Origin: Thermocoleostomius sinensis A174
GTDB taxonomy: Bacteria; Cyanobacteriota; Cyanobacteriia; Elainellales; Elainellaceae
Direction: 5' to 3'
Assembly (NCBI RefSeq): GCF_026802175.1
Contig: NZ_CP113797.1
Location: forward strand, 434,001 to 498,000
Length of the DNA: 64,000 nucleotides
Part shown: positions 33,743 to 42,230 of the stretch, one piece after another
Numbering within the stretch: position 1 is the stretch's first letter
Layout: each line of letters starts with the position of its first letter
The notes under the pieces: generated by a model
Databases searched by the model: none
What the model was told of the DNA's origin: nothing
Seen by the model: only the letters and a program-made list of their open reading frames with translations
Program-made: the position numbers and the translations under genes

Positions 33743-34624
33743 ATGACCTTAACTCTACAACAGCAAATCAGCCGCTTTTATGATGCTTCCTCTGAATTGT
33801 GGGAGCAAGTGTGGGGTGAGCACATGCATCATGGGTATTATGGTGCAACTGGAACCGATCGCAAAGAGCGGCGACAAGCCCAAATCGACCTAATTGAGGA
33901 ATTGCTGACTTGGGCAGAGGTACAGCAAGCAACTGATATTCTGGATGTAGGCTGCGGCATCGGCGGCAGTTCGCTCTATTTAGCTGAAAAATTTCACGCT
34001 AGGGCAACGGGCATTACCTTGAGTCCGGTGCAGGCGAATCGAGCCAGGCAACGATCGCAAGCCGCTGGATTGGGCGATCGCACTACGTTTTTGGTGGCCG
34101 ATGCCTTAAACATGCCCTTCGCCGATGCATCGTTTGATTTCGTTTGGTCATTAGAAAGTGGCGAACACATGCCTGACAAACGAAAATTCATGCAGGAGTG
34201 CTATCGCGTCTTGAAGCCAGGTGGTCGATTTTTGATGGCAACCTGGTGTCACCGCCCGGCAACTCCGCCCCACCACCCCACGCTCACCCAGGATGAACGG
34301 CAGCATCTGGAAACTATTTATCGGGTTTATTGTTTACCCTATGTGATTTCATTACCAGAGTACGAGGCGATCGCTCAAGATCTGGGACTGCAATCGATCC
34401 AAACGGCAGACTGGTCGGTCGCCGTAGCCCCGTTCTGGAATGTGGTAATCGATTCTGCTTTCACCCCCGCCGCGATCGTAGGGCTGCTGCGCTCTGGTTG
34501 GACAACCATTCAAGCTGCCCTTTCGCTAGGACTCATGAGCCGAGGCTATGAGCGGGGTCTAGTGAAATTTGGACTACTGACAGGGCAGAAGTCACCCCAT
34601 GACGTCACTCCTCCCCTAACTTAA
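33743..34624 (+). CDS. Tocopherol O-methyltransferase-like enzyme
   Basis: 293 residues from ATG 33743. SAM motif ILDVGCGIGGSSLYLAEKFH, MHHGYYG near residue 30, VWSLESGEHMPDKRKFMQEC and RVLKPGGRFLMATWCHRP match cyanobacterial gamma-tocopherol methyltransferase (Slr0089 type), which methylates gamma- to alpha-tocopherol at the membrane. Related sterol or phytylquinol methyltransferases are alternatives. Divergent from ktrB (81 bp); its last 9 bp overlap the convergent Hsp70 gene. Confidence 0.85.
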   Translation: MTLTLQQQISRFYDASSELWEQVWGEHMHHGYYGATGTDRKERRQAQIDLIEELLTWAEVQQATDILDVGCGIGGSSLYLAEKFHARATGITLSPVQANRARQRSQAAGLGDRTTFLVADALNMPFADASFDFVWSLESGEHMPDKRKFMQECYRVLKPGGRFLMATWCHRPATPPHHPTLTQDERQHLETIYRVYCLPYVISLPEYEAIAQDLGLQSIQTADWSVAVAPFWNVVIDSAFTPAAIVGLLRSGWTTIQAALSLGLMSRGYERGLVKFGLLTGQKSPHDVTPPLT

Positions 34625-36226
34625 CTGCACCACCGCCCGATCGTCTACCAACGTTTGGGCCGTCAGCAGATCCTCTACAGTGATTCGCAAAAAGCGATCT
34701 TCGTCGATACGGAATAGCACTCGAATTCGATCGCTGCCTGGATATCCAGGGGGAGACAGTTGAGCAATGGTACGGGCGTCTGGGCTGTCGTTCAGTGGTT
34801 TTACCGTAGACTTTCCTGCCGATAAGGTACGAGTCACCAGTCGATCGCCATCGAAATATACCTCGGTACTGGTGGTTGCTTCGCCCAGTTCCCCGATGAC
34901 AAGCTCAATACTGGGCTGTTTTTCCATCGATGCCCCTAGCAACAATTCCACAGGTTGCAGCATGGGATAAGGTTGACCTTGCCGAATAATCGGATGCCAG
35001 CCGTGACAGTGGTTACGTCGGTCCCAAAAGCGAATGCCATAGCTGTGATAGAGAAAATCTTTCACTTCCATGCCTTGCCCCAGTTGCAGTGCCCCGTGTG
35101 CGATCGCCTCAAAGGGCGTTTGGGAACGAATTTTTTCCAGTGGAAAATACTGCTCAATCCAGGTCTGTACAGCGGGAAGCTGGGTTGTGCCGCCCACTAA
35201 TAACACCGCGTCAATGGCTTCGGGGGTCAGCCCCTGTCGCTGAGCTTGCTGAAGCACTTGCGACATAGAGGCATTCAATCGATCGAAAAACTGATGATCT
35301 TGCAGAATTGCAGTTAACCGCTCGCGATCGAGGTGTAGTTCGTAGCTTTCAAAGGTTTCATCGTTGAAGTAGACTTCGGTGGCTTCTGATTGCTGCGACA
35401 GTTGAATTTTCAATCGTTCCACCAATCGCAAAGTCAGAGGGGTGATGGCAACGGCTTGGGTTTGCTGGAAGTAATCTGCCAGCCAATTATCGATATCCGC
35501 TCCTCCTAAATTCTGTCCGGCCTTGGCTATGACTTTGGCCAGCTTAGGGCGCTGGGCCGATTCTTCTAGCACCTTCTGTCCCCACTTCAGCAAAAATCCT
35601 AGTGGTTTGGCTTGAGCTTGATTAGCTTGAGATTGCCGATCGCCTTCTAGCCGCACCAGCGACAAATCCAGCGTGCCACCGCCAAAATCTACCACCAGTA
35701 TTGTGCCCTGATTGTCTAGTCCATAGCCGAGGGCTGCCGCTGTAGGTTCATCTAATAACCTGACTTCGTTTACTTGCAACGACTTACAAAGTTGCGTTAG
35801 CCACAAGCGATACGCTTCAAAACTATCGACCGGAACGGTGAACACCAGAGCATCTACGTTTGGATCAGTCGATTGAAGTTGCTGAATCAACGTTTGCAAA
35901 AACCACTGACCCGCTTGCTCAAAGGTGACAGTTTGTCCATCCAGTTCGGGCATAAATCCTTGAATATCTGTGCCAATGCCGCGCTTAAAATTGCGAAAAA
36001 AGCGAGGGTTTGTGCCCAAATCCAATCCATGATCGCGAACAGCTTGCCCTACGATGACCTCTTGATGGGTGGCATCTTCTACATAGAGTAAGCTCGGAAT
36101 TAACGGCGGATTATTGGACATCTGAAGCGATAGTCCTAGCAATGATATCGTTTCAGGCTGTTGCGTTACTGGGTTCCAGCGCCCAATAACCGTGTTACTG
36201 GTTCCAAAATCGATCGCGTACACCAT
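34616..36226 (-). CDS. Hsp70-family (DnaK-like) protein
   Basis: About 536 residues; ATG at 36226 gives MVYAIDFGTSNTVIGRW, the phosphate-1 loop. VVDFGGGTLDLSLVRLEG is phosphate-2 and VLLVGGTTQLPAVQTWI the adenosine motif. The C-terminal part after residue about 390 is shorter than the DnaK substrate domain and has no lid, so this is a divergent Hsp70, as found beside DnaK in cyanobacteria. Probable ATPase acting in protein folding; partner not known. Confidence 0.9.
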   Translation of the reverse strand: MVYAIDFGTSNTVIGRWNPVTQQPETISLLGLSLQMSNNPPLIPSLLYVEDATHQEVIVGQAVRDHGLDLGTNPRFFRNFKRGIGTDIQGFMPELDGQTVTFEQAGQWFLQTLIQQLQSTDPNVDALVFTVPVDSFEAYRLWLTQLCKSLQVNEVRLLDEPTAAALGYGLDNQGTILVVDFGGGTLDLSLVRLEGDRQSQANQAQAKPLGFLLKWGQKVLEESAQRPKLAKVIAKAGQNLGGADIDNWLADYFQQTQAVAITPLTLRLVERLKIQLSQQSEATEVYFNDETFESYELHLDRERLTAILQDHQFFDRLNASMSQVLQQAQRQGLTPEAIDAVLLVGGTTQLPAVQTWIEQYFPLEKIRSQTPFEAIAHGALQLGQGMEVKDFLYHSYGIRFWDRRNHCHGWHPIIRQGQPYPMLQPVELLLGASMEKQPSIELVIGELGEATTSTEVYFDGDRLVTRTLSAGKSTVKPLNDSPDARTIAQLSPPGYPGSDRIRVLFRIDEDRFLRITVEDLLTAQTLVDDRAVVQLS

Positions 36227-36241
36227 ACACAAGCTTTGACA

Positions 36242-37315
36242 TTAACTGTTTATTGTCTCAGAAGGTTGGAACCAAGCGAGAACCCGATCGCAGAAAAATA
36301 GTGTTCCAGCCGCGACGCAGACGGGAATTGCCAGTAGGTTCACCAAGGGAATACTGACTAACCCTAGGCATACCAACCCAAACGAAGCACTGGCGGGTAG
36401 GCTGCGAAACACAACGCCCAACTTTTGGCGAAAGGAAGGACGCCGTCGCTCTACCGCTGCATCTAAAAAGTCTAGACATGTAATCATACTTGCTAGGGTA
36501 ATGCCGCCGATCGTCGCCACTCCGGTTCCCGGGCCTAAAAATAACCCCAACAGTAAGATAGGAAGCCCAATGCCGATCGTCAGTCCCAGCTTTCTTAATT
36601 CATAAAAAACAGCCCGCCCAATTTCAACCGCTGGATTTACCTCAATTAGCACCATTTGTCCGGTTCGGAGCATTTCAATTTCCTCTGACAACTTGCCATA
36701 CCAAGGTGCACCCAGTAACACACCGAATTGCAGAAAAATAAACCCGGTGACAAACAGCAACACCAAGGTTAATAGCCCCCGCAGTAGCCAGATGAACGCG
36801 GCAACTCCCCAATCGGGTAACGCCTTGAGCCAAAGAGGCAAGTGCACATTCCAAGTTGTCAACCAGTTTGGTAGAGAAATAGCCCAGTGTGGCCATTGAA
36901 ACGGCCAGTGAGGTAGATTGGGCAACGACGGCACCCATGTTGGTAAATTAATATGCCAGTTGGAGGGAATGAACCATGATGGCAACGGTAGCGCGTCAGT
37001 CGGTATCGTGGGCAGGTCGATTGACGGCAACCGCGTAGCTGTATTGGAAAGATCTTGAGAAATTTCAGCTATCCAGATTGGCAGAACTGCTAAAAACCGA
37101 TCGATCGCGTTCAACCCAACAATCAACAATCCGGCATATACTGTCATTCCCAGAATCAAGTTAATGAGAATGGGAATCAAGATATAGCGTCGCAATCGCG
37201 GGGTTTTCAGTAATAGCCACAGTGCCTGTAACGGATAGAGTGCTCCGACTATCAGACCGCCAGGGCCGCGCTCAAACAAAGTTAAGGAACGTTGAGGAAC
37301 AGATGGCTGACTCAT
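36242..37315 (-). CDS. EI24-domain membrane protein (CysZ-like)
   Basis: 357 residues with strong hydrophobic segments (YILIPILINLILGMTVYAGL, ILLGLFLGPGTGVATIGGIT and others) and the EI24/CysZ hallmark GGLIVGALYPLQALWLLLKT at the N-terminus. A proline/tryptophan-rich central repeat (LPTWVPSLPNLPHWPFQWPH) lies between the first and second membrane clusters and may face the periplasm. Function uncertain; CysZ proteins take up sulfate. 16 nt before the Hsp70 gene on the same strand. Confidence 0.85.
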   Translation of the reverse strand: MSQPSVPQRSLTLFERGPGGLIVGALYPLQALWLLLKTPRLRRYILIPILINLILGMTVYAGLLIVGLNAIDRFLAVLPIWIAEISQDLSNTATRLPSIDLPTIPTDALPLPSWFIPSNWHINLPTWVPSLPNLPHWPFQWPHWAISLPNWLTTWNVHLPLWLKALPDWGVAAFIWLLRGLLTLVLLFVTGFIFLQFGVLLGAPWYGKLSEEIEMLRTGQMVLIEVNPAVEIGRAVFYELRKLGLTIGIGLPILLLGLFLGPGTGVATIGGITLASMITCLDFLDAAVERRRPSFRQKLGVVFRSLPASASFGLVCLGLVSIPLVNLLAIPVCVAAGTLFFCDRVLAWFQPSETINS

Positions 37316-37541
37316 GGCGAATTGGCTCTCCTAAAGCGGTGCCAGAATTGAAAGGAGTTTCGCGAGTGTGTCTGCTGCACTTCACCGTCGCCGGACTTGC
37401 AGTCATCGAAAACCCAACAAATGAATTTATGTTTGGTTTTATTTTATCTAGTGTAGAAATTCAGGGGATGAGTAGGAGTATACTCTCTAAAACCTACAGG
37501 AATTGGCATTCTATAGAGTACTAATTCTACAGAGTCGATAT

Positions 37542-38603
37542 ATGAATACGCTGATGAAAAGGACTTTGGCGATCGTCGCCCTGGTCTTGTTGAAGCTTTC
37601 TGCATTCATCCCTACCGCAGAAGCTTGTACCAGAGTGCTCTATCGAGGGCCGAACAATACGGTTTTAACGGGACGAACGATGGACTTCTCGCTGGACATT
37701 CCTACGAATCTATGGATTTTTCCTAGAGGGATGCAACGCAACGGTGAAGTCGGGCCAAACTCGCTTGAATGGACTTCAAAGTACGGAAGCGTGATTGCCA
37801 GTTCTTGGGATATCGGAACTCCAGATGGGATGAACGAGAAGGGACTGGTTGCCAACTTACTGTGGCTGGTTCAGTCAGAGTATCCACCCTTTGATCCCAA
37901 TGGCGATCGGCCCGGATTGACAATTGCTGCATGGGCGCAGTACGTGCTTGACAATTTCGCAACGGTAGCCGAAGCGGTTGAAGCCCTGGAACGAGAAGAG
38001 TTTGTGATTGTAACCGATTTCATTCCTGGGACTGACAAATTTACCACCGTACACCTCTCAATCTCAGACGCCACGGGCGATAGCGCCATCTTTGAATACA
38101 TTGACGGTCGCTTGGTCATTCATCATGACCCTTCGTATACGGTGATGACCAACGATCCACCCTTTGAGCAGCAACTAGCCATTGATGACTACTGGCGAAA
38201 TATTCCAGGAACGATGTTTCTGCCGGGTACAAATCGCGCTGCCGATCGGTTTGTTCGAGCTAGCTATTATCTTGATGTCATTCCCCAAACCGATGATCCT
38301 AGAATTGCCGCAGCCAGTGTATTTAGTGTCATTAGAAATACCTCCGTCCCCTACGGCATCTCCATAGAAGGGTTTCCAAACCTGGCTACGACTCAATGGA
38401 GGGTGGTTGCCGATCAAAAAAATCTGCTTTATTTTTTTGAGACGACTGTCACTCCCAACACTTTTTGGGTTGATCTGAAAAAAATTGACTTTAGCGAAAA
38501 CAGCGGCTCCAGAGTGCTCAGACTTACCAATGGAGAAGTCTATGCAGGAGAGGTGTCTTCCGAATTTGTCAGTTCAGAGCCGTTTAAATTTCAGGGTCTC
38601 TGA
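37542..38603 (+). CDS. Linear amide C-N hydrolase (choloylglycine hydrolase family), secreted
   Basis: 353 residues from ATG 37542, signal peptide TLAIVALVLLKLSAFIPTAEA. The Cys directly after the predicted cut (AEA/C-TRVLYRG) is the Ntn-hydrolase nucleophile. LTGRTMDFSLDIPTN, DGMNEKGLVANLLWL and the late N-[TS]-F-W segment fit penicillin V acylase/bile-salt-hydrolase-like enzymes. In bacteria without bile, related enzymes cleave acyl-homoserine lactones or other amides; the substrate here is not known. Single gene with 200-nt gaps either side. Confidence 0.88.
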   Translation: MNTLMKRTLAIVALVLLKLSAFIPTAEACTRVLYRGPNNTVLTGRTMDFSLDIPTNLWIFPRGMQRNGEVGPNSLEWTSKYGSVIASSWDIGTPDGMNEKGLVANLLWLVQSEYPPFDPNGDRPGLTIAAWAQYVLDNFATVAEAVEALEREEFVIVTDFIPGTDKFTTVHLSISDATGDSAIFEYIDGRLVIHHDPSYTVMTNDPPFEQQLAIDDYWRNIPGTMFLPGTNRAADRFVRASYYLDVIPQTDDPRIAAASVFSVIRNTSVPYGISIEGFPNLATTQWRVVADQKNLLYFFETTVTPNTFWVDLKKIDFSENSGSRVLRLTNGEVYAGEVSSEFVSSEPFKFQGL

Positions 38604-38814
38604 CGTGAGCGATCGTCCTTGCACCAAGAGAAATCAAGTTAAGCGCCGAGGATTGATCGGTATGAGAACTTGTCCCACCAAAACTAGGCAGGTTGTAATG
38701 CTGAAATTATGATCCTCGGCTATGTTTTATGTTTGCCGTCTTCAGAGGGACTAGAGGCATTTCCATCGATAATCTCCAGCCCTTACGGCTGACACTCATG
38801 GCAAAGCCAACTCC

Positions 38815-39795
38815 TTAACCCCCTAACCCCTGCTGCATTAAAAAGGCCTTGACTTCAGCCGCTGTAGGTTGAGCCGCGATTGCTCCAGGCTTTGTGGTTG
38901 TCAAGGCTCCAACAGCACTGGCATAAACAATCATCTGTTGAGCCGCTTCAGCATCCTTAAGGGCTGGAATCCCCTGTTGCAGTAGTTGATGCAACAACCC
39001 TGCCACAAAACTATCTCCTGCTCCGGTCGTATCTACTACAGCAACGGGAAAGGCGGCCACGCGACCGACCTGTCCACTGAGCGCATAGGTACAACCTTGT
39101 CCTCCGTCGGTTATGACGACCCCTTCCACATCGCCATGACGATCCGCGATCGCGCTAGGGTCAGCCGTATCGAACAACCACTCAGCCTCTTCCCGCGACA
39201 GTTTCAGGAAGTCTATCTCTTGAATAAAATCGCGAATGATTGGTTTCGCTATGTCTGGATCGGGCCAAAACATGGGTCGCCAGTTGACATCTACCACCAA
39301 TTTTAGATAGTGACGATCGGCCAACTGAAGGGCATATTCCATCGCTTGGCGCGTTTCGGGATAGGCTAACCCCAACGTTCCCATCACTAGATAATCAGCA
39401 TGGGCAAACAACTCTACTGGTAGCAAATCGGCTTGTAGATGGGTATCAGCAAACTCAGTTGTGTTTCTGCCCCCAAAGCCTGCAAATTGCCGCTCTCCCG
39501 TGGTCGATCGCAACACTTCAATTTGTCGCGTTGGGGCGCTATGACGCTGAATTCCTTCCCCTTCTACCCCTACTCTTTCCAATAAGTCAATCAGTTGTTC
39601 CCCAGCTTCGTCTTCGCCTACACAGCCAATGAACCCTGAGAACGTGCCCAATTTAGCCAGCGCACAAGCCACATTTGCAGGCGCACCACCCGGATAGCGC
39701 GTCCACGATGCTACCTGTTCCACCGATTGAGTGGGTTGATCTGCTAGGCAATCCCAGAGAATTTCACCTAAACAAAGCACCTGCGGATGGGTCAT
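38815..39795 (-). CDS. PfkB-family sugar kinase (fructokinase-like)
   Basis: 326 residues. CLGEILWDCLADQP at the N-terminus, PGGAPANVACALAKLG (substrate loop) and DTTGAGDSFVAGLLHQLL (catalytic GAGD) define PfkB kinases. It phosphorylates a sugar, most likely fructose, in the cytosol. Its ATG overlaps the TGA of the preceding gene (ATGA at 39792-39795), so the two are translationally coupled. Confidence 0.92.
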   Translation of the reverse strand: MTHPQVLCLGEILWDCLADQPTQSVEQVASWTRYPGGAPANVACALAKLGTFSGFIGCVGEDEAGEQLIDLLERVGVEGEGIQRHSAPTRQIEVLRSTTGERQFAGFGGRNTTEFADTHLQADLLPVELFAHADYLVMGTLGLAYPETRQAMEYALQLADRHYLKLVVDVNWRPMFWPDPDIAKPIIRDFIQEIDFLKLSREEAEWLFDTADPSAIADRHGDVEGVVITDGGQGCTYALSGQVGRVAAFPVAVVDTTGAGDSFVAGLLHQLLQQGIPALKDAEAAQQMIVYASAVGALTTTKPGAIAAQPTAAEVKAFLMQQGLGG

Positions 39796-40313
39796 ATTGC
39801 CTCTGCTGCCTCCTGCAATTGAGCGGCCACCCGCTCACCAAATTCTGGATCGATATTGGCTAAGCCCAAAAGCTGGAGATATTCTTGTAGGGTTAGCCCT
39901 TCTGTCTCAATCAGTTCCAGCGCTTCTGCCTGAATTTCTCGCTGCATTTGCAACGATTCCGATTCAGTTTCTGTGCTTTGCAAATCGCTTTCTCGTTGCT
40001 CAATTAACGCCACCACTTGTAAATAAGCATGCACAAACTGATTAATTTTTTCAGACGAGATTGCGTTTGCATCCAAACCCGATCGACTCGGGGCGATCGT
40101 TTCTGGCATGGGAGAAGCGTCAGTTTCCATCAAAGTCACTGCAACCGATGTCCCCATGCCCACCCCAAGCCATAGAACCAGGCTTAGACTAAGCAGAACA
40201 ACACCTCTTAACCCAGCCTCCAGCCAGGAGTGTAGGCACCTAACTAACTGAGAACATAACCACTGAGGACGTAACCAGGGTATAGTTCGAACGTAAGGAT
40301 CATTCATAGGCAC
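39792..40313 (-). CDS. DUF4168-type protein
   Basis: 173 residues. A hydrophobic segment (VVLLSLSLVLWLGVGMGTSV, about residues 39-58) is followed by a helical domain: EKINQFVHAYLQVVALIEQR and MQREIQAEALELIETEGLTL, ending in YLQLLGLANIDPEFGERVAA. This fits DUF4168, a periplasmic helical family of unknown role in cyanobacteria. Four-base overlap with the sugar kinase. Confidence 0.75.
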   Translation of the reverse strand: MPMNDPYVRTIPWLRPQWLCSQLVRCLHSWLEAGLRGVVLLSLSLVLWLGVGMGTSVAVTLMETDASPMPETIAPSRSGLDANAISSEKINQFVHAYLQVVALIEQRESDLQSTETESESLQMQREIQAEALELIETEGLTLQEYLQLLGLANIDPEFGERVAAQLQEAAEAI

Positions 40314-40322
40314 ATTATTGAA

Positions 40323-41138
40323 TTAAATTGATTCTCCCAAAAACTGAACCCAAGGAAGAAACATTGAGACAAATTCAGGACGGTTAACAACTAACGTAGG
40401 ATACGATCGCTGCCGGTAATTTTGTCCGGGTTGCAGTGGAAAGATGGCAGCCCGATCCAGCGCATACCACGTTGCCCCGGCGGCTTGCACGATCGCCCAC
40501 ACCGCCGCAATGTCCCAAATTTTGGGCGTGGCTTCCACACCACCTAACGCCGCCCCCGCCGCAATGGTCAGCAGATTATAGCTGGCACTGCCTAACATGC
40601 GAATTTTGCAAGGAAACGGTTTAGGGTTACACAAAACACCCGTGCTGCGAGCACATAAATTAAACAATTGATTGCCAGACGGCTCGGCGGAACTAGCGTG
40701 AATGGGTTGATGATTCAAAAAAGCACCCGTAGGGCCAGTCAACCCAGAGTCACCATACCAAAATCCATGAAACGAATGCTGCAAGGGTGGTACGGCAACA
40801 TGACCAAAAACAGGTGTGCCCTGATATAACAAACCGATCGAAATGCCCCATAACGGAATGCCGCGCGCAAAGTTGGTTGTACCATCGATCGGGTCAATAA
40901 TCCAGCACCACTCGGTAGCTGGGAAAATATGCTCCACTTCTTCACTTAAAACACCGTGTTCGGGAAAGGTCTGAAGAATGGCTTCTCGAATGGTGCGATC
41001 GGCCCATTTGTCCGATTGGGTCACTAATGTACCATCAGACTTGGTGGTGGCTTGCGCTTGCCCAAAATCATGCAAAAGCTGTTTCCCCACGCGATCGGTA
41101 ATCTCTTCGGCAACGCCCAACATCTTGTCCCAATTCAT
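40323..41138 (-). CDS. Inositol monophosphatase-family protein
   Basis: 271 residues. LSEEVEH (metal-binding Glu), WIIDPIDGTTNFARGIPLW (DPxDGT loop) and WDIAAVWAIVQAAG (third metal Asp) form the lithium-sensitive phosphatase site. May act on inositol phosphate, histidinol phosphate or PAP. Nine nt before the DUF4168 gene on the same strand, so probably an operon of three. Confidence 0.9.
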   Translation of the reverse strand: MNWDKMLGVAEEITDRVGKQLLHDFGQAQATTKSDGTLVTQSDKWADRTIREAILQTFPEHGVLSEEVEHIFPATEWCWIIDPIDGTTNFARGIPLWGISIGLLYQGTPVFGHVAVPPLQHSFHGFWYGDSGLTGPTGAFLNHQPIHASSAEPSGNQLFNLCARSTGVLCNPKPFPCKIRMLGSASYNLLTIAAGAALGGVEATPKIWDIAAVWAIVQAAGATWYALDRAAIFPLQPGQNYRQRSYPTLVVNRPEFVSMFLPWVQFLGESI

Positions 41139-41280
41139 GTAGGTTCATTTGCTTACTCACTGCTTCCTCAGCATACGTTTAAATCACAAGTAGCAGCGCA
41201 GATAGAACCCGAAATTGGTCTAAATCTAACAACATTCGAGGGTTGTGTGGAGCGAGGATTGATAATCGAGCAAACGGGGT

Positions 41281-42186
41281 TTAATGAGCTATCATGGCGA
41301 CAATGCGACGAAGATAGGGCATCAACACAGGCTGAATGGCTGAGAAGTTTTTGTAATGCTGCATGGCGGCTGGCATTTGTTGCAGGGCTGTTAGCAGTGC
41401 TTGGGCCAAGGTGGGCTGTTGCTCGACGATTGTCATGGGATAGAGATAGGTACGAATGGTAAACAGAATGGTGTCAGCGATCGCAAATCGTCGCAGCGTT
41501 TGTCGTTCTACTCGAATCCACAGTTGCGTCCCGGCATTTTCAACGGTCAGCGAGGGAACAGGCGCAGGCGTTGCAGTAGATGGGCGGATTAAGCATAATT
41601 CTGGCGTATTGACAATGCTCCAGTTGAGCCGATAACACGGCGCATCAATCCGCAGGCGATCAAACACCCGATCCACTGAGCAGGCAAGGCGATCGGCATA
41701 GCCGGGGACGGGGTGATGAATGTGGGTCAAGGGATGTCCCAGTTTCTCGGATAAACTCCAGTAAGCAGGAAAACACACAGAGCCAGCCGTTAGCACATAC
41801 CCCACTGGACCCGGCTGCATCAAGCATAAATCTTCTTGAACCAGTCGTCCGGCTAAATCTAGGGGGCGATCGGCAAAGGCATCAATCTCCCACACCTGCC
41901 CGGTCACAAAATTATAGATGCGATTGCCCTGTCGCTGAAAATGAGTAGGAAACTGCTGTGGTAAATAGTTCAGCAATTCCTCTAAGACAGCGTGTTGCCC
42001 GGCGTGGCTCTGCGGCAAACTAGCAACCACATCGGCGTAATGATGTTGCAACAGCGTGGTTTTGCGATCGAGATATTCCTTGAACTCTTGATCAATTTCT
42101 ATCCAATCGCATAATTCCAGAGGCTTCAATCCCATTTTTAGCCGCCAAGGGGCTGTGGCAAATGGTAAATAGATCCGTTTTTGCAT
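41281..42186 (-). CDS. DUF3445 / heme-dependent oxidative N-demethylase-like protein
   Basis: 301 residues. YLPFATAPWRLKMGLKPL, QEDLCLMQPGPVGYVLTAG, FPAYWSLSEKLGHPLTHIHH PVPGY and LNWSIVNTPELCL are the blocks I associate with the DUF3445 family, whose known member HDOD oxidises amines with heme. The HIHHPVPGY histidines are candidate heme or substrate ligands. Follows the ABC exporter gene by 44 nt on the same strand. Confidence 0.8.
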   Translation of the reverse strand: MQKRIYLPFATAPWRLKMGLKPLELCDWIEIDQEFKEYLDRKTTLLQHHYADVVASLPQSHAGQHAVLEELLNYLPQQFPTHFQRQGNRIYNFVTGQVWEIDAFADRPLDLAGRLVQEDLCLMQPGPVGYVLTAGSVCFPAYWSLSEKLGHPLTHIHHPVPGYADRLACSVDRVFDRLRIDAPCYRLNWSIVNTPELCLIRPSTATPAPVPSLTVENAGTQLWIRVERQTLRRFAIADTILFTIRTYLYPMTIVEQQPTLAQALLTALQQMPAAMQHYKNFSAIQPVLMPYLRRIVAMIAH

Positions 42187-42230
42187 TGCCGTTGCTGGCC
42201 ATCGATGAAGGAACTTGGGTTTCCTGGTCC